Assembly (NCBI GenBank): GCA_036397835.1
Contig: DASWIG010000188.1
Span: 1-64,000 of the forward strand
Length of the DNA: 64,000 nucleotides
Source: DASWIG01 sp036397835
GTDB taxonomy: Bacteria > Acidobacteriota > Thermoanaerobaculia > Multivoradales > J023
Reading direction: 5' to 3'
Of the stretch, positions 1 through 7,917 are shown in pieces (position 1 is the stretch's first letter; each line of letters begins with the position of its first letter). Under the pieces are notes generated by a model. The model was not told the origin of the DNA, made no database searches, and worked only from the letters and a program-made list of their open reading frames with translations. The position numbers and the translations under genes were made by a program.

Positions 1-128
1 TGGGGGTTCTTCGGCGGGCCCCCGCAGGAAGCGGCGAGGGCGAGGACGGGGATCGTCAGGACGAAGCCCGCGGCCAGCCACTTCTTGGCGGGCAGCCGGC
101 GCAGCCGTCGTTTCCAGCGATGACGCAT
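1..128 (-). CDS. N-terminus of a lipoprotein gene, cut by the window edge
   Basis: Only the first 42 codons lie in the window and the gene runs leftward off the edge. Translation from the ATG at 128-126 gives a very basic n-region (eight Arg/Lys in the first 16 residues), a hydrophobic core at about residues 17-33 and a lipobox, LAAS followed by Cys35, then GGPP. That is a classic type II signal peptide, so the product is probably exported and lipid-anchored. There is no clear Shine-Dalgarno sequence before this ATG, and no in-frame stop close upstream, so the start is not fixed by the sequence. The mature domain is outside the window and its function cannot be stated. It lies back to back with the structured element and repeat array to its right. 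Confidence 0.6.
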   Translation of the reverse strand, partial: MRHRWKRRLRRLPAKKWLAAGFVLTIPVLALAASCGGPPKNP

Positions 129-141
129 CGATCCGATCTTA

Positions 142-228
142 AGGTCTACGGCGTCGACCTGCGGATGGCGCCTTCAGGCGCCGTCCGCCCCTCGGGACCC
201 GCGGTATCCGACCGCGGGTCCCTTTTTT
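142..228 (+). ncRNA. Candidate structured RNA or leader ending in a terminator
   Basis: Three inverted repeats follow one another on the plus strand. The first is a weak 5-bp stem (AGGTC/GACCT, 142-160). The second is an 11-bp stem with one G-T pair and a TTCA loop (162-187). The third is a perfect 11-bp stem with a T-tract (194-228). The region lies between a leftward lipoprotein gene and the repeat array, and no convincing protein is encoded. A small RNA, or an attenuated leader of whatever is transcribed rightward, would fit. No promoter was recognised and no known RNA family was identified, so this remains tentative. Confidence 0.25.
194..228 (+). terminator. Strong rho-independent terminator
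   Basis: The arms GGGACCCGCGG (194-204) and CCGCGGGTCCC (212-222) form a perfect 11-bp stem with a 7-nt loop, followed at once by six T (223-228). The T-tract is on the plus-strand side only, so it stops rightward transcription. This is odd because no rightward gene is visible to its left within the window. Confidence 0.8.
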
Positions 229-270
229 CGGCACCGCCAAGAAGTCGTCTGGCGAAATCGGCTTTCTATT

Positions 271-609
271 CTCGAGGCCAAGACGGCGAGAAAAATTCCC
301 CCGAGCCGGCTTTGGCGGCCAAACGCGGACGATTTCGTCCCCAGGAACAGGATTGGCGGCCAAGAGAGCCCGGGAATCTGCCCGGAGCCGGCTTTGGCCG
401 CCAAGAGGACTCGAAGATTCGCCCCGAGCCGGCTTTGGCGGCCAAACGCGGGCGATTTCGTCCCCAGGAACAGGATTGGCGGCCAAAAGAGCCCGGGAAT
501 TTGCCCGGAGCCGGCTTTGGCCGCCAAGAGGACTCGAAGATTTGCCCCGAGCCGGCTTTGGCCGCCAAGAGGACTTGGAGAATCGCCCCGGGCCGGCTTT
601 GGCGGCCAG
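271..609. repeat. 41-bp tandem repeat array with a palindromic core, organised in 123-bp trimers
   Basis: The palindrome TTGGCSGCCAA starts at 312, 353, 394, 435, 476, 517, 558 and (with one mismatch) 599, exactly 41 bp apart each time. A diverged monomer precedes it at 271. The 30 bp between palindromes falls into three types, A, B and C, ordered C-A-B-C-A-B-C-C. This makes two near-identical 123-bp A-B-C trimers (312-434 and 435-557) and a diverged last C copy. Because 123 is a multiple of three, several reading frames stay open across the array, but the resulting proteins are low-complexity artefacts. It is not a CRISPR array, since the intervening sequences recur. Confidence 0.9.
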
Positions 610-816
610 GAGAGACGGGATCCTCGGTCTGGCGGTCCGTGGCCTCGGCAGACCGGCACGTCGGGCTCGCCATCGCGCGAGGGGTGGAAGGTCTCGCCGT
701 CGAGACGGCCGGCCTAATGCGGGCGGGGTGAAGGACTCGGGCGGCCTCGTCGATCCTGCACCCCCAGTGCTAAGCTAGCCGGAGCCGCAGCGGCTCACCG
801 CCGAGGTAAGCGCACC
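610..816. other. Non-coding stretch between repeat array and ATPase gene
   Basis: No supported gene, repeat or clear promoter was found here. Open frames crossing it are continuations of the artefactual frames of the repeat array. Confidence 0.5.
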
Positions 817-2244
817 GTGCTGACCCGACTCGAAGCTCACGGATTCAAGAACCTCCTCGACTTCAGCGTCGACCTCGGGCCGTTCAACTGCCTGGCGGGT
901 CCCAACGGCGTGGGCAAGTCGAACGTCTTCGACGCCGTCCGCTTCCTGTCCCTCCTCACCGATCACACGATCATGGAGGCCGCGCTCGCCGTGCGGGGCA
1001 CGGATCCGGAAACGAGCAACCCTCTCGACCTCTTCTGGTCCGACGGACGGGATCGCATGAATCGGCTTCGCCTCGCGGCGGAGATGCTCGTCGAGCCCCA
1101 AGTGGTCGACGATTTCGGACGAGCCGCCCGAGCGTCGTCGACGTATCTGCGCTACGAGGTGAGCTTCGGCTACGAGGATCCTTCTCGCCGTGGACGTCCG
1201 GGACGCCTGGAGCTTCTCTCCGAGGACCTCAGACACTTCACCCGGGAAGAGGCCGAGAGGAGACTACGGTTTCCGCACGACGCCAGGAAGTTCCGCACGA
1301 ACGTCGTCAGGATCAGGAGAGGATCGAAACAGAGATTCATCTCCACCGAGGAAGGCAACGACGGGAAGACCCAGATCCTGGTTCACCGGAATGGAAGCGT
1401 AGGGCTTCCCAAGGCGCACGCGGCCGCCGCCCCCAGGACCATCATTGCCACGTCCAGCACGTCGGAGACGCCCACCATTCTCGCCGCCCGGCGCGAGATG
1501 CAACAATGGCGGCTGTTGGCGCTCGAGCCGTCCGCGATGCGCGGCGCCGATCGATTCCACTCCGTGCCGAACGTAGGGACTGAAGGTGGCCATCTTCCCG
1601 CGACGCTATTCCGTCTGGTCACGGAATTCGAGGAAGCTGGCGGAGATCCGGAACAGCTCTATGCGCGTGTCACCTCACGGCTGGCCGACCTCGTCCCGAT
1701 TCAAGAGCTGCGCGTCGCCGTCGATGAAGCCAGGAGTCTCCTCACTCTCGAAGCCAGGGAGTCGAGCGGCATCACGCTGTCTTCGCGCTCCCTTTCTGAC
1801 GGAACCCTGCGGTTTCTGGCGCTGAGCATCATGTGCGAGGATCCGGCCTTTCGTGGCCTGATCTGCATGGAGGAGCCCGAGAACGGAATTCACCCGTCCA
1901 AAATGGAAGCCATGATTCGTCTTCTGAAAGATCTGCCCGTTGACCCATTCCGGGCTCCCGGCGACGACAATCCGCTCAGGCAGGTGCTCGTGGCGACCCA
2001 TTCGCCGTATTTCGTGCAACTGCAAGATGGATCCGATTTGCTCCTCGCCACCGAAGCACGGGTACGGGGTCCCTTCGATCGGCCAGCCTCGACGCTCCGT
2101 TGCCGGCCGTTGACGGACACCTGGAGGGAGGACGAAAAGGTCCGGAGCGTAGGTCTCGGTACGATCGTCGACTACCTGACGGCCCCGCCCGAAGCGCAAT
2201 TGACGCTGGATCCCGACGCGTTCCCGGCATACCGAGAGGCTTGA
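817..2244 (+). CDS. AAA family ATPase of the SMC/OLD-like type, first gene of a two-gene module
   Basis: The 475-aa product starts with LTRLEAHGFKNLLDF, the usual N-terminus of RecF/OLD-like ATPases. The P-loop GPNGVGKSN follows at about residues 28-36. A Walker B region (CMEEPENGIHP, about residues 350-360) and a switch-histidine segment (ATHSPYF, about 393-399) lie near the C-terminus. This layout is typical of AAA_15/AAA_21 ATPases, which power anti-phage or DNA-repair complexes rather than transport. The GTG start at 817 begins this conserved N-terminus and a GAGG lies about 11 nt upstream. The stop is followed after one base by the GTG of a DUF4276/TOPRIM-like gene, so the two are almost certainly co-translated and probably act together. 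The precise defence system cannot be named from sequence alone. Confidence 0.85.
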   Translation: MLTRLEAHGFKNLLDFSVDLGPFNCLAGPNGVGKSNVFDAVRFLSLLTDHTIMEAALAVRGTDPETSNPLDLFWSDGRDRMNRLRLAAEMLVEPQVVDDFGRAARASSTYLRYEVSFGYEDPSRRGRPGRLELLSEDLRHFTREEAERRLRFPHDARKFRTNVVRIRRGSKQRFISTEEGNDGKTQILVHRNGSVGLPKAHAAAAPRTIIATSSTSETPTILAARREMQQWRLLALEPSAMRGADRFHSVPNVGTEGGHLPATLFRLVTEFEEAGGDPEQLYARVTSRLADLVPIQELRVAVDEARSLLTLEARESSGITLSSRSLSDGTLRFLALSIMCEDPAFRGLICMEEPENGIHPSKMEAMIRLLKDLPVDPFRAPGDDNPLRQVLVATHSPYFVQLQDGSDLLLATEARVRGPFDRPASTLRCRPLTDTWREDEKVRSVGLGTIVDYLTAPPEAQLTLDPDAFPAYREA

Positions 2245-2245
2245 C

Positions 2246-2884
2246 GTGGAGGATCTCTTGTTCGTTTTCGTCGGCGAGGGGCCAACGGATAGCGCACTGG
2301 TCTCCCATCTGGAGAAGCTCTGCGTCCTCTGCGGCGCCGCCTCCGTCACCGGGCTTGCCGCCGATTGGAGGCGTCTGCCCTACAAGCCGCCGAGGAGAGT
2401 CGGCCTGCAAATACGAGCCGCGCTCGAGCTCGAGCCCAACGCGAATCTGATCTTCGTTCACCGCGACGCGGATTCCCGAGATCCGGAGCCACGGCACGGC
2501 GAAATCGGTGACGCCTTGCGAGAGCTGGGCCTTGGCGTCCCCGGCGTCGCCGTCGTGCCGGTGCAGGAGACCGAGGCTTGGCTCTTGCTCGACGAGACGG
2601 AGATTCGTCGGGTCGCCGAGAATCCGAACGGCAAGGTGGCCTTGGGCTTGCCGACTCCGGAGAGAGTCGAGATGATCGCCAATCCCAAGGATCTTCTCTT
2701 CGAGTTACTGCTTAAGGCGAGCGAGCTGAAGGGCCGGCGGCGTGAGAGGTTCAAGCGAACGCTGGCCCAGAAACGCCGGCTCCTGCTCGAGCGTCTGAGC
2801 ACCGAGGGCGAGGTCACTCACGTGACCGCCTGGAAGCGACTTGAAGCGGATCTTCGAGGTGCCGTCGAGTCGCTCGCCGGTTGA
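2246..2884 (+). CDS. DUF4276 / TOPRIM-like protein, partner of the upstream ATPase
   Basis: The 212-aa product shows the hallmarks of the DUF4276-type TOPRIM-like fold. FVGEGPTDSAL at about residues 9-19 is the glutamate motif. FVHRDADSRDP at about residues 71-81 is the DxD motif. VQETEAWLLLDE at about residues 108-119 is a conserved family motif. The C-terminal third is rich in Lys/Arg and Leu and probably helical. In related pairs (Abi or OLD-like systems) the ATPase senses infection and the TOPRIM-like partner acts as the nuclease or toxin; that role here is inferred from family and position. The start is the GTG at 2246, one base after the ATPase stop. The membership call is mine from motifs; RloB-like families are close alternatives. 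Confidence 0.75.
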   Translation: MEDLLFVFVGEGPTDSALVSHLEKLCVLCGAASVTGLAADWRRLPYKPPRRVGLQIRAALELEPNANLIFVHRDADSRDPEPRHGEIGDALRELGLGVPGVAVVPVQETEAWLLLDETEIRRVAENPNGKVALGLPTPERVEMIANPKDLLFELLLKASELKGRRRERFKRTLAQKRRLLLERLSTEGEVTHVTAWKRLEADLRGAVESLAG

Positions 2885-2902
2885 GCCTGACGCCGCCGCG
2901 CC

Positions 2903-3220
2903 TCACTCCTCGACGACGACGGCCGTGCCGTAGGCCAAGAGCTCCGCCGTGCCGGGCATCGACGTCATGGACTCGAAGCGCACGCCGACGATGGCGTTGG
3001 CTCCGAGCGACCTGGCCTCCTCCACCATGCGGTCGAGGGCCTGCTCGCGCGACTCCGCCATCATCTTCGTGTACTCGGTGATCTCGCCGCCCACGGCGTT
3101 GCGCAGGTGGGCGATCAGGTCGCGGCCGAGGTGGCGGCCGCGCGCCGAGTTGCCGCGGACCAACCCCAAGGTCCGCGCCACCCGCTTGCCGGGGATCTCG
3201 TCGGTCGTGGTCACGATCAT
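2903..3220 (-). CDS. YbjQ/UPF0145 family protein
   Basis: From the ATG at 3220 the product is 105 aa. It begins MIVTTTDEIPGKRV and ends TAELLAYGTAVVVEE, with SLGANAIVGVRFE in between, which is the signature of the YbjQ/UPF0145 family. These proteins form small ring-like oligomers and have been called putative heavy-metal-binding; no biochemical role is settled. An upstream extension of the frame is possible but has no family similarity. The start ATG overlaps the stop of the anti-sigma gene by 4 bp (ATGA), so it is the third gene of the sigma/anti-sigma operon. It converges with the DUF4276 gene; only 18 bp separate their stops. Confidence 0.85.
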   Translation of the reverse strand: MIVTTTDEIPGKRVARTLGLVRGNSARGRHLGRDLIAHLRNAVGGEITEYTKMMAESREQALDRMVEEARSLGANAIVGVRFESMTSMPGTAELLAYGTAVVVEE

Positions 3221-3660
3221 CGGAAGACCCCCCGGTAGCGGTCGGTCTTGAGCTCGCGCAGACGGTCGAGGAGGACCGAGGCGAAGAGCAGCACGAACCC
3301 TCCCGGCAGCCCGAGGACGATGAAGACCTCGAGCGGATCGCCGGCCTGCGACAGGAAGCGCCACAGCGCCAGGACCGAGACCACGATCAGCCAGCTCACC
3401 ACCACCAGCCAGCCCAGCGAACGGCTGAAGCGGCTCACCCGCGTCTTCGGCAGCTCCGGCCACCCCGCGTCGTCAGGCTCCTGGAAGCCGGTGGTGCGGG
3501 CCGCCTCGCGCAGCGTCGAGAGCTCGTCGTAGAGGCCGCGGCAGACGCCGCAGTCCTCCAGGTGGATGCGGATCCTCTGCGCCTCGGCCTGGGTCAAGGC
3601 GTCGTCGAGGTAGCCCGAGAGCAGCACCTCGTCAAATGACCGTTCGCAGACCTTCGACAT
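3217..3660 (-). CDS. Zinc-finger anti-sigma factor with two membrane segments
   Basis: The product is about 147 aa from the ATG at 3660, which has AAGGA a few bases upstream; a GTG at 3672 is an alternative. An N-terminal zf-HC2 motif is visible: GYLDDALTQAEAQRIRIHLEDCGVC, with the HxxxCxxC zinc ligands and an earlier Cys. Two hydrophobic segments follow (about residues 83-103 and 110-130), so the protein should be anchored in the inner membrane with the zinc finger in the cytoplasm. It sits 21 bp downstream of an ECF sigma gene and overlaps the YbjQ gene, the standard arrangement in which the anti-sigma factor holds the cognate sigma factor until a signal arrives. The signal is unknown. Confidence 0.85.
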   Translation of the reverse strand: MSKVCERSFDEVLLSGYLDDALTQAEAQRIRIHLEDCGVCRGLYDELSTLREAARTTGFQEPDDAGWPELPKTRVSRFSRSLGWLVVVSWLIVVSVLALWRFLSQAGDPLEVFIVLGLPGGFVLLFASVLLDRLRELKTDRYRGVFR

Positions 3661-3681
3661 GACTTCCTTCACCTTCCTCTC

Positions 3682-4299
3682 TCACGGCGACGACCGGCCC
3701 GTCGCCGACTCCTGCTCCTGGAGCGCCTCGCGCAGGCGTTTGCGCGCGCCGTGGAGGCGCGACATCACCGTGCCGATGGGGATGCCGAGGGTCTCGGCGA
3801 TCTCGGCGTAGCTCAGGTCCTGGTAGTCGCGCAGCACCAGGATCTCGCGCTGCTTGTGGGGGAGGGCCTCGAGCGTGCGCCAGATGCCGCGGCGCAGCCT
3901 GGCGCGGTCGACGTCGCGGTCGAGGTCGACGGAGAGGTCCACGGGCTCGAAGCGCCGGTTGCCCTCCTCGTCCGCCGTGTCGAGCGAGTCGTGGCAGCGG
4001 ATGCGGCGCCGCCGCATCAGGTCGACCACGCGGTTGCGGACGATCTGGTAGAGCCAGGGCCGCAACGGCCGCCGGACGTCGAAGCGGTGGAGCGTCGCGA
4101 ACAGCCGCAGCATGGCGTCCTGGGTCACGTCCATGGCGTCCTCGCGGTTGCCCAGGAGCTGCAGGGCGAGGAAGTAGGCGGAGCGGCGGTGGAGCCGGGC
4201 GAGCTCCTCCTGGGCGGCGGCGTCGCCGGCGCGCGCCCGGATCACCAGCTCGGCGTCGGCGCTCCGCGGGGCGTGGGGAAGGGTTCGGGTGAGCAACAT
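3682..4299 (-). CDS. ECF-type RNA polymerase sigma factor
   Basis: From the ATG at 4299 the product is 205 aa; GGAAG lies 6 nt upstream, whereas the more upstream GTG at 4311 has no ribosome site. Region 2 is clear (AYFLALQLLGNREDAMDVTQDAMLRLF, then RPWLYQIVRNRVVDLMRRRR), and region 4 shows LPHKQREILVLRDYQDLSYAEIAETLGIPIGTVMSRLHGARKRLRE, a standard helix-turn-helix. A charged acidic linker joins them. It heads an operon with its anti-sigma factor and a YbjQ protein. It is divergent from the glycosyltransferase at 4426. Whether it controls the adjacent biosynthetic cluster is unknown; no matching promoter motif was recognised upstream of the cluster genes. Confidence 0.93.
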   Translation of the reverse strand: MLLTRTLPHAPRSADAELVIRARAGDAAAQEELARLHRRSAYFLALQLLGNREDAMDVTQDAMLRLFATLHRFDVRRPLRPWLYQIVRNRVVDLMRRRRIRCHDSLDTADEEGNRRFEPVDLSVDLDRDVDRARLRRGIWRTLEALPHKQREILVLRDYQDLSYAEIAETLGIPIGTVMSRLHGARKRLREALQEQESATGRSSP

Positions 4300-4425
4300 C
4301 TGAGCTTCCACGGCAATCGTAATACGGATCCTCTCCGATCCTTATTCGTAGGACGGCCCCGGAAGTTTGCCCCCAGCCGAAAGCGGTGGGAGCGGGCAGA
4401 CGGCTGGGCTACACTGAGCCGCGCC
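4300..4425. promoter_or_regulatory. Divergent intergenic region (sigma factor / glycosyltransferase)
   Basis: This stretch separates the starts of the leftward sigma gene and the rightward glycosyltransferase, so promoters for both must lie here or in the flanking codons. A TACACT hexamer at 4411-4416 could be a -10 for the glycosyltransferase, but no convincing -35 stands at the right distance. A short inverted pair GGATC/GATCC lies near 4332-4347. Confidence 0.4.
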
Positions 4426-5343
4426 ATGAGGCCCGCGATCTCCGTGGTGATCCCCACCCACAACCGTCTCGACGTGCTGCCCGAGGTGGTGGCGGCGCTG
4501 GCGGCCCAGGAAGGCGCTCCGCCCTTCGAGACCCTGGTCGTCGACGACGGCTCCACCGACGGCACCGCCGACTGGCTCGAGCGCCAGGCGGCGAACCGCT
4601 TGCGGGTGCTTCGCCAGCCCAACCAGGGGCCGGCGGCGGCGCGCAACCACGGCGTCGCCGAGGCCCGCGGCGAGCGCGTGGCCTTCCTCGGCGACGACAC
4701 GGTGCCGGCGCCGGACTGGCTGGCGCGTCACGCGCGGGCGGCCGGCGAGCGCCCGGACGCCGACCGCCTGGGGGTGATCGGCTACACCTCCTGGCACCCG
4801 CGGATGCGTCTCAACCCGTTCTTGCGCTACGTCAACGAGCACGGGCTGCAGTTCGGCTACGCCCTGATCGAGGATCCCGAGGACGTGCCTTTCAACTTCC
4901 TCTACACCTCGAACCTGTCGCTGCCGCGCCGGCTCCTGCTGGAGGAGCCCTTCGACCTGCGTTTCCCCTACCCCGCCTGGGAAGACACCGAGCTCGGCTA
5001 CCGGCTCACACGGCGCGGCCTGCGGCTGGTCTACGAGCCGGCGGCGCGGGCGGCCCACGACCATCCGACGACGATCCGGCGCTTCACCGTCCGCCAGGAG
5101 AAGGCGGGCTACTCGGCGGTGGTCTTCTACCTGCTGCACGAGGAGCTCGGGCCGTTTCTCGGGCTCGGGCCGCAGGGGCCGCCGCCGCTGCCGCCGCGCC
5201 GCCGGCAGCTCCTGCGCGAGATCGTCGCCATGGCGCTCCAGCCCTGGCCGGTGTCGATGCCCGAGACGTGGGAGGAGCTGCTGCGCTACCACTACGTCCG
5301 CGGCCTGCACCGCGGCTGGCGCGACCTCGTTGACCCAGGGTGA
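4426..5343 (+). CDS. Family 2 glycosyltransferase
   Basis: From the ATG at 4426 the product is 305 aa and starts directly with MRPAISVVIPTHNRLDVLPE, the conserved GT2 N-terminus; a longer upstream frame is possible but would overlap the divergent sigma gene. GT-A fold motifs are visible: LVVDDGSTDGT (about residues 39-49), QPNQGPAAARNHGVAEARGERVAFLGDD with a DD metal site near residue 88, and a WEDTELGYRL acceptor motif (about residue 186). No signal peptide or membrane segment is seen, so it is a cytoplasmic sugar transferase of unknown acceptor. It converges with the LanB-like genes, sharing a possible bidirectional terminator, and is probably not part of their transcription unit. Confidence 0.9.
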   Translation: MRPAISVVIPTHNRLDVLPEVVAALAAQEGAPPFETLVVDDGSTDGTADWLERQAANRLRVLRQPNQGPAAARNHGVAEARGERVAFLGDDTVPAPDWLARHARAAGERPDADRLGVIGYTSWHPRMRLNPFLRYVNEHGLQFGYALIEDPEDVPFNFLYTSNLSLPRRLLLEEPFDLRFPYPAWEDTELGYRLTRRGLRLVYEPAARAAHDHPTTIRRFTVRQEKAGYSAVVFYLLHEELGPFLGLGPQGPPPLPPRRRQLLREIVAMALQPWPVSMPETWEELLRYHYVRGLHRGWRDLVDPG

Positions 5344-5352
5344 TACCCTGGG
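5334..5352. terminator. Hairpin between convergent genes, possible bidirectional terminator
   Basis: CCCAGGGT (5334-5341) and ACCCTGGG (5345-5352) form a perfect 8-bp stem with a 3-nt loop. The stem overlaps the TGA of the glycosyltransferase and lies 11 bp past the stop of the leftward LanB-like gene. The T-run after it is short (CTTT on the plus strand), so termination strength is uncertain. Confidence 0.4.
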
Positions 5353-5363
5353 CTTTGACGTTG

Positions 5364-7886
5364 TCAGCTCTTCGAGACTCCGCGCCCGAAAACGCCGGAT
5401 TCCGCGTCCACAACGGAGTGTCGGTCGAGCCTGCGATCGACGGCCACCAGCCGCAGCTCGCTCGTGTAGAGCTGTCCCGTGGCGTCTTGGAGCCAGAGCT
5501 GTTCCGGGCTGGGCAGCATTTCCGTCACCGTGAGGCTGGGCCGGCCACGGTCTTGTCGGCCGAGGCGGCGGACTATCTTGGCGAAGATGTCGATCGAGAT
5601 CGGACTGCGAAGATCGAGGAACACAGGCTTGTGCTCGAGGGGCGACTTGAAGAAGGTGAAGTTCGGCAGGCCATGGTCCCGGGCCCATCGACGGACCGCC
5701 AGGAAGCGGTCTTGCTGGTTGGCAAGCTTCAGAAAGGGGATACCAGCGACGGGGAACGACCAAGTCTCTCGCTGCACGATCAGTCGATCGAGGACCACCC
5801 GAGGCGCATGGCGGCCTGGAGGCGTAAGCTTGAAGATGTCCCAAGCGACCTGTCGCAGGGGCAAGGCCAGCACGTCGAGGAGGTCGAAGAAGCGGGTGCC
5901 GTCCATGGACGGCACGACCCAGGCCCCACCTCGCTTCACGATCACGGCGCTGCCAAAAGGAAGCGACCTTTCCCAAGAAACGTCCTGACAACAGGCGCTG
6001 AGGTCGAGAACGTGGTCCTGGCTGGGAAACAGGCGGACGTGGGAGCGAGTGCCGAACGTCTGGAGAGGAAAGCCGGGGTTGCGGCCCCCTCTCCAGGACT
6101 TCGGCAGGGCCACGTGCACTCCGGGGTCCGCCAGATCGAGGTCGATGGCCCGTTGGAGCGCCTCCGGATCCGGGTGTTGCTCAACCACCACGGCGGCCGC
6201 GAAGGTATTGGCCATGGAGTGCAGCTCGCCCAGAACGAAAAGGAATTCTCCTCTTCGCAGGGATTCGGCGTCGTTCGCCGCCAGCAATATGTCGGGGCTT
6301 TGATGCCGCGCGTTCCTCCATCCCGGTCCGGCGGCGTGAAAGAGCTCCTCCGCCCGGGAGCGCACCTCGTCGCTGGTGAAGGCGACGACTCGCAGGGAGG
6401 GATCGACGGGCAAGAGGCGCTGCCAACGGCTCCGGAAATCGGCGGCGATCTCCTGGGCGGCAGCCGGGATCTTGGGAAGGGCGTGTTGACAGAAGAGCGC
6501 GAGAGGAACGGCCGGAGAGCCGAGCTCCGCGCTGAGCGTGGCCGCGGTCCGATGGAACTGGTCACGAAGCCTGGTGGCGATCGCGCCGGAGAGCCAGCGG
6601 GCACCGGCGAGGACCACGGAGAGGGGGGGAGCGAGGCGCTCCAGGAATTCCGGTCCGAGGGAGACCGCCAGGTCCCGGCGGCTGTCTTCGAAGACCAGCG
6701 TGCGGCCGGGCCCCACGGCGAGCACTTTTCCCCGGGCCCGCAGAGCCGCCTTGCCGGTGAGCCGTGTGAACGTGCCGTCGAGCTCCCCCAGGGCGCGGTC
6801 GAGCGCTCGGCTGTCTCCGGCGGCCCCGGCGACCGCCATCCGGGCCGCCTCGAGCTCTTGGACCTTTTCGAGGGCCGTCCGGCGAAGGAGCGGGTCGCCG
6901 ATGCGCTCGAGCTCGCGGCGTAGAGCGTCCAGCGGAGCCAGGGTCAGGGGGACCTCCAGTCGCCAGGCCAGGAGCCCCTGCCCGCTCAGCCGCTCGAGGA
7001 TCTCGTAGACTCCCTCGGGGCCACCGCCGTCCTCTCCCGTCGTCGCCGATTCGGGAGCGAAATGCCCCGCCAGGTCCCGCGCCGTCGACCGCCCGTCGGC
7101 CGCCTTCAGGATCCGCAGCGCCAGGCCTTCGACCTGCGCGAGGAGACCGTTCAGACCGTATACGGTGCTGCCTTGGATGAGCAGGAAAGGATCGCGGCGA
7201 GGCCGCAGCCACGGCTTGATGGCCGTGCCGAGCTGCTCCATGAGAGCCTCGGCCAGGACGTCGATCCCCCAACCCTCGAAAAAGGTCGTGCGCTCGGCGA
7301 TGAGCCCTAGGCCCGGATCGGTCCGGACCAGCTCTGCCTGGTCCCTCAGATGTGCCCAGCATCCTGGTCCGAAAAAACCGATGGTGTCGTTCTTCATGCA
7401 GTAGCGCTGCAGATAGCTGGCGACGAGCGACTCCCATTTCCGACGCTGCCGATTGTGCGGAGACTCCCAGGGAGGATGCCGAGTGAGCTTGTCGAGGGCA
7501 TTGCGGCAGGCGTCGCGATTCTGCCACACCACGGCTTCCCGAAAGCGTTCTCGGGAAGCCGCCTCGAAGAGCTCGCGGGACTGGCGCTCGAGGGCCTCCC
7601 GGTAGCTCTGCCGAAACGCCTCCCGCGCCTCTCCGAGGGCGCGGTCCGGGGCCTCGTCCTCGCCGGGCTCCTTGACGAGCGACTCCGCTCGGTCTTCCGC
7701 CTCCAGCAACCGATCCGCTGCCGCGGCGCACTCCGCCGCGGACAGCCGCAGGGCCAGAGCGGCGGGGAATCCAGCGCTACGCAGGAATACCCATCGCCAG
7801 AGCGCCCAAGACTCGTCGAATGGAACGAGGTGGTCTTGCGCTTCCCTTCCCGCGGACACCGCCTTCGATCCCGACTCTCTCGTCAT
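5364..7886 (-). CDS. LanB-like dehydratase homologue, glutamylation region only (second copy)
   Basis: The product is about 840 aa from the ATG at 7886; a TTG at 7904 is in frame but lacks a ribosome site. The family is recognised from an N-terminal ESWALWRWVFLRSAGFP block, REAVVWQNRDACRNALDKL, and YLQRYCMKNDTIGFFGP near residue 170, which corresponds to the RxTPFG region of lantibiotic dehydratases. Near the C-terminus are TEMLPSPEQLWLQDATGQ and YTSEL, where the glutamylation half of a LanB normally ends. No SpaB_C elimination domain follows. Known proteins of this size class are either split LanB glutamylation subunits (thiopeptide type) or PEARLs, which add an amino acid from aminoacyl-tRNA to a peptide carboxyl end. 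Which activity applies cannot be decided here. It lies 31 bp after its paralogue and is the last gene of the operon. Confidence 0.8.
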   Translation of the reverse strand: MTRESGSKAVSAGREAQDHLVPFDESWALWRWVFLRSAGFPAALALRLSAAECAAAADRLLEAEDRAESLVKEPGEDEAPDRALGEAREAFRQSYREALERQSRELFEAASRERFREAVVWQNRDACRNALDKLTRHPPWESPHNRQRRKWESLVASYLQRYCMKNDTIGFFGPGCWAHLRDQAELVRTDPGLGLIAERTTFFEGWGIDVLAEALMEQLGTAIKPWLRPRRDPFLLIQGSTVYGLNGLLAQVEGLALRILKAADGRSTARDLAGHFAPESATTGEDGGGPEGVYEILERLSGQGLLAWRLEVPLTLAPLDALRRELERIGDPLLRRTALEKVQELEAARMAVAGAAGDSRALDRALGELDGTFTRLTGKAALRARGKVLAVGPGRTLVFEDSRRDLAVSLGPEFLERLAPPLSVVLAGARWLSGAIATRLRDQFHRTAATLSAELGSPAVPLALFCQHALPKIPAAAQEIAADFRSRWQRLLPVDPSLRVVAFTSDEVRSRAEELFHAAGPGWRNARHQSPDILLAANDAESLRRGEFLFVLGELHSMANTFAAAVVVEQHPDPEALQRAIDLDLADPGVHVALPKSWRGGRNPGFPLQTFGTRSHVRLFPSQDHVLDLSACCQDVSWERSLPFGSAVIVKRGGAWVVPSMDGTRFFDLLDVLALPLRQVAWDIFKLTPPGRHAPRVVLDRLIVQRETWSFPVAGIPFLKLANQQDRFLAVRRWARDHGLPNFTFFKSPLEHKPVFLDLRSPISIDIFAKIVRRLGRQDRGRPSLTVTEMLPSPEQLWLQDATGQLYTSELRLVAVDRRLDRHSVVDAESGVFGRGVSKS

Positions 7887-7917
7887 CTCGCCTGCTCTCT
7901 CCAACCGATTCGGTGTC

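Noticed and set aside
271..609. CRISPR array
   Set aside because: The conserved part is only 11 bp, the intervening 30-bp segments recur in three types, and no cas gene is present.
120..778. Overlapping open frames on both strands across the repeat array
   Set aside because: They stay open because the 123-bp repeat is a multiple of three; their translations are low-complexity and match no family.
817..2244. ATP-binding partner for the orphan permease
   Set aside because: It lacks the ABC signature motif arrangement, is far away, on the other strand, and pairs with a TOPRIM-like gene.
3751..4425. N-terminal extension of the family 2 glycosyltransferase
   Set aside because: It would run antisense through the sigma factor gene; the conserved GT2 start coincides with the ATG at 4426.
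5340..6923. Plus-strand open frame opposite the second LanB-like gene
   Set aside because: No motifs; the minus strand encodes an alignable paralogue of the neighbouring gene.
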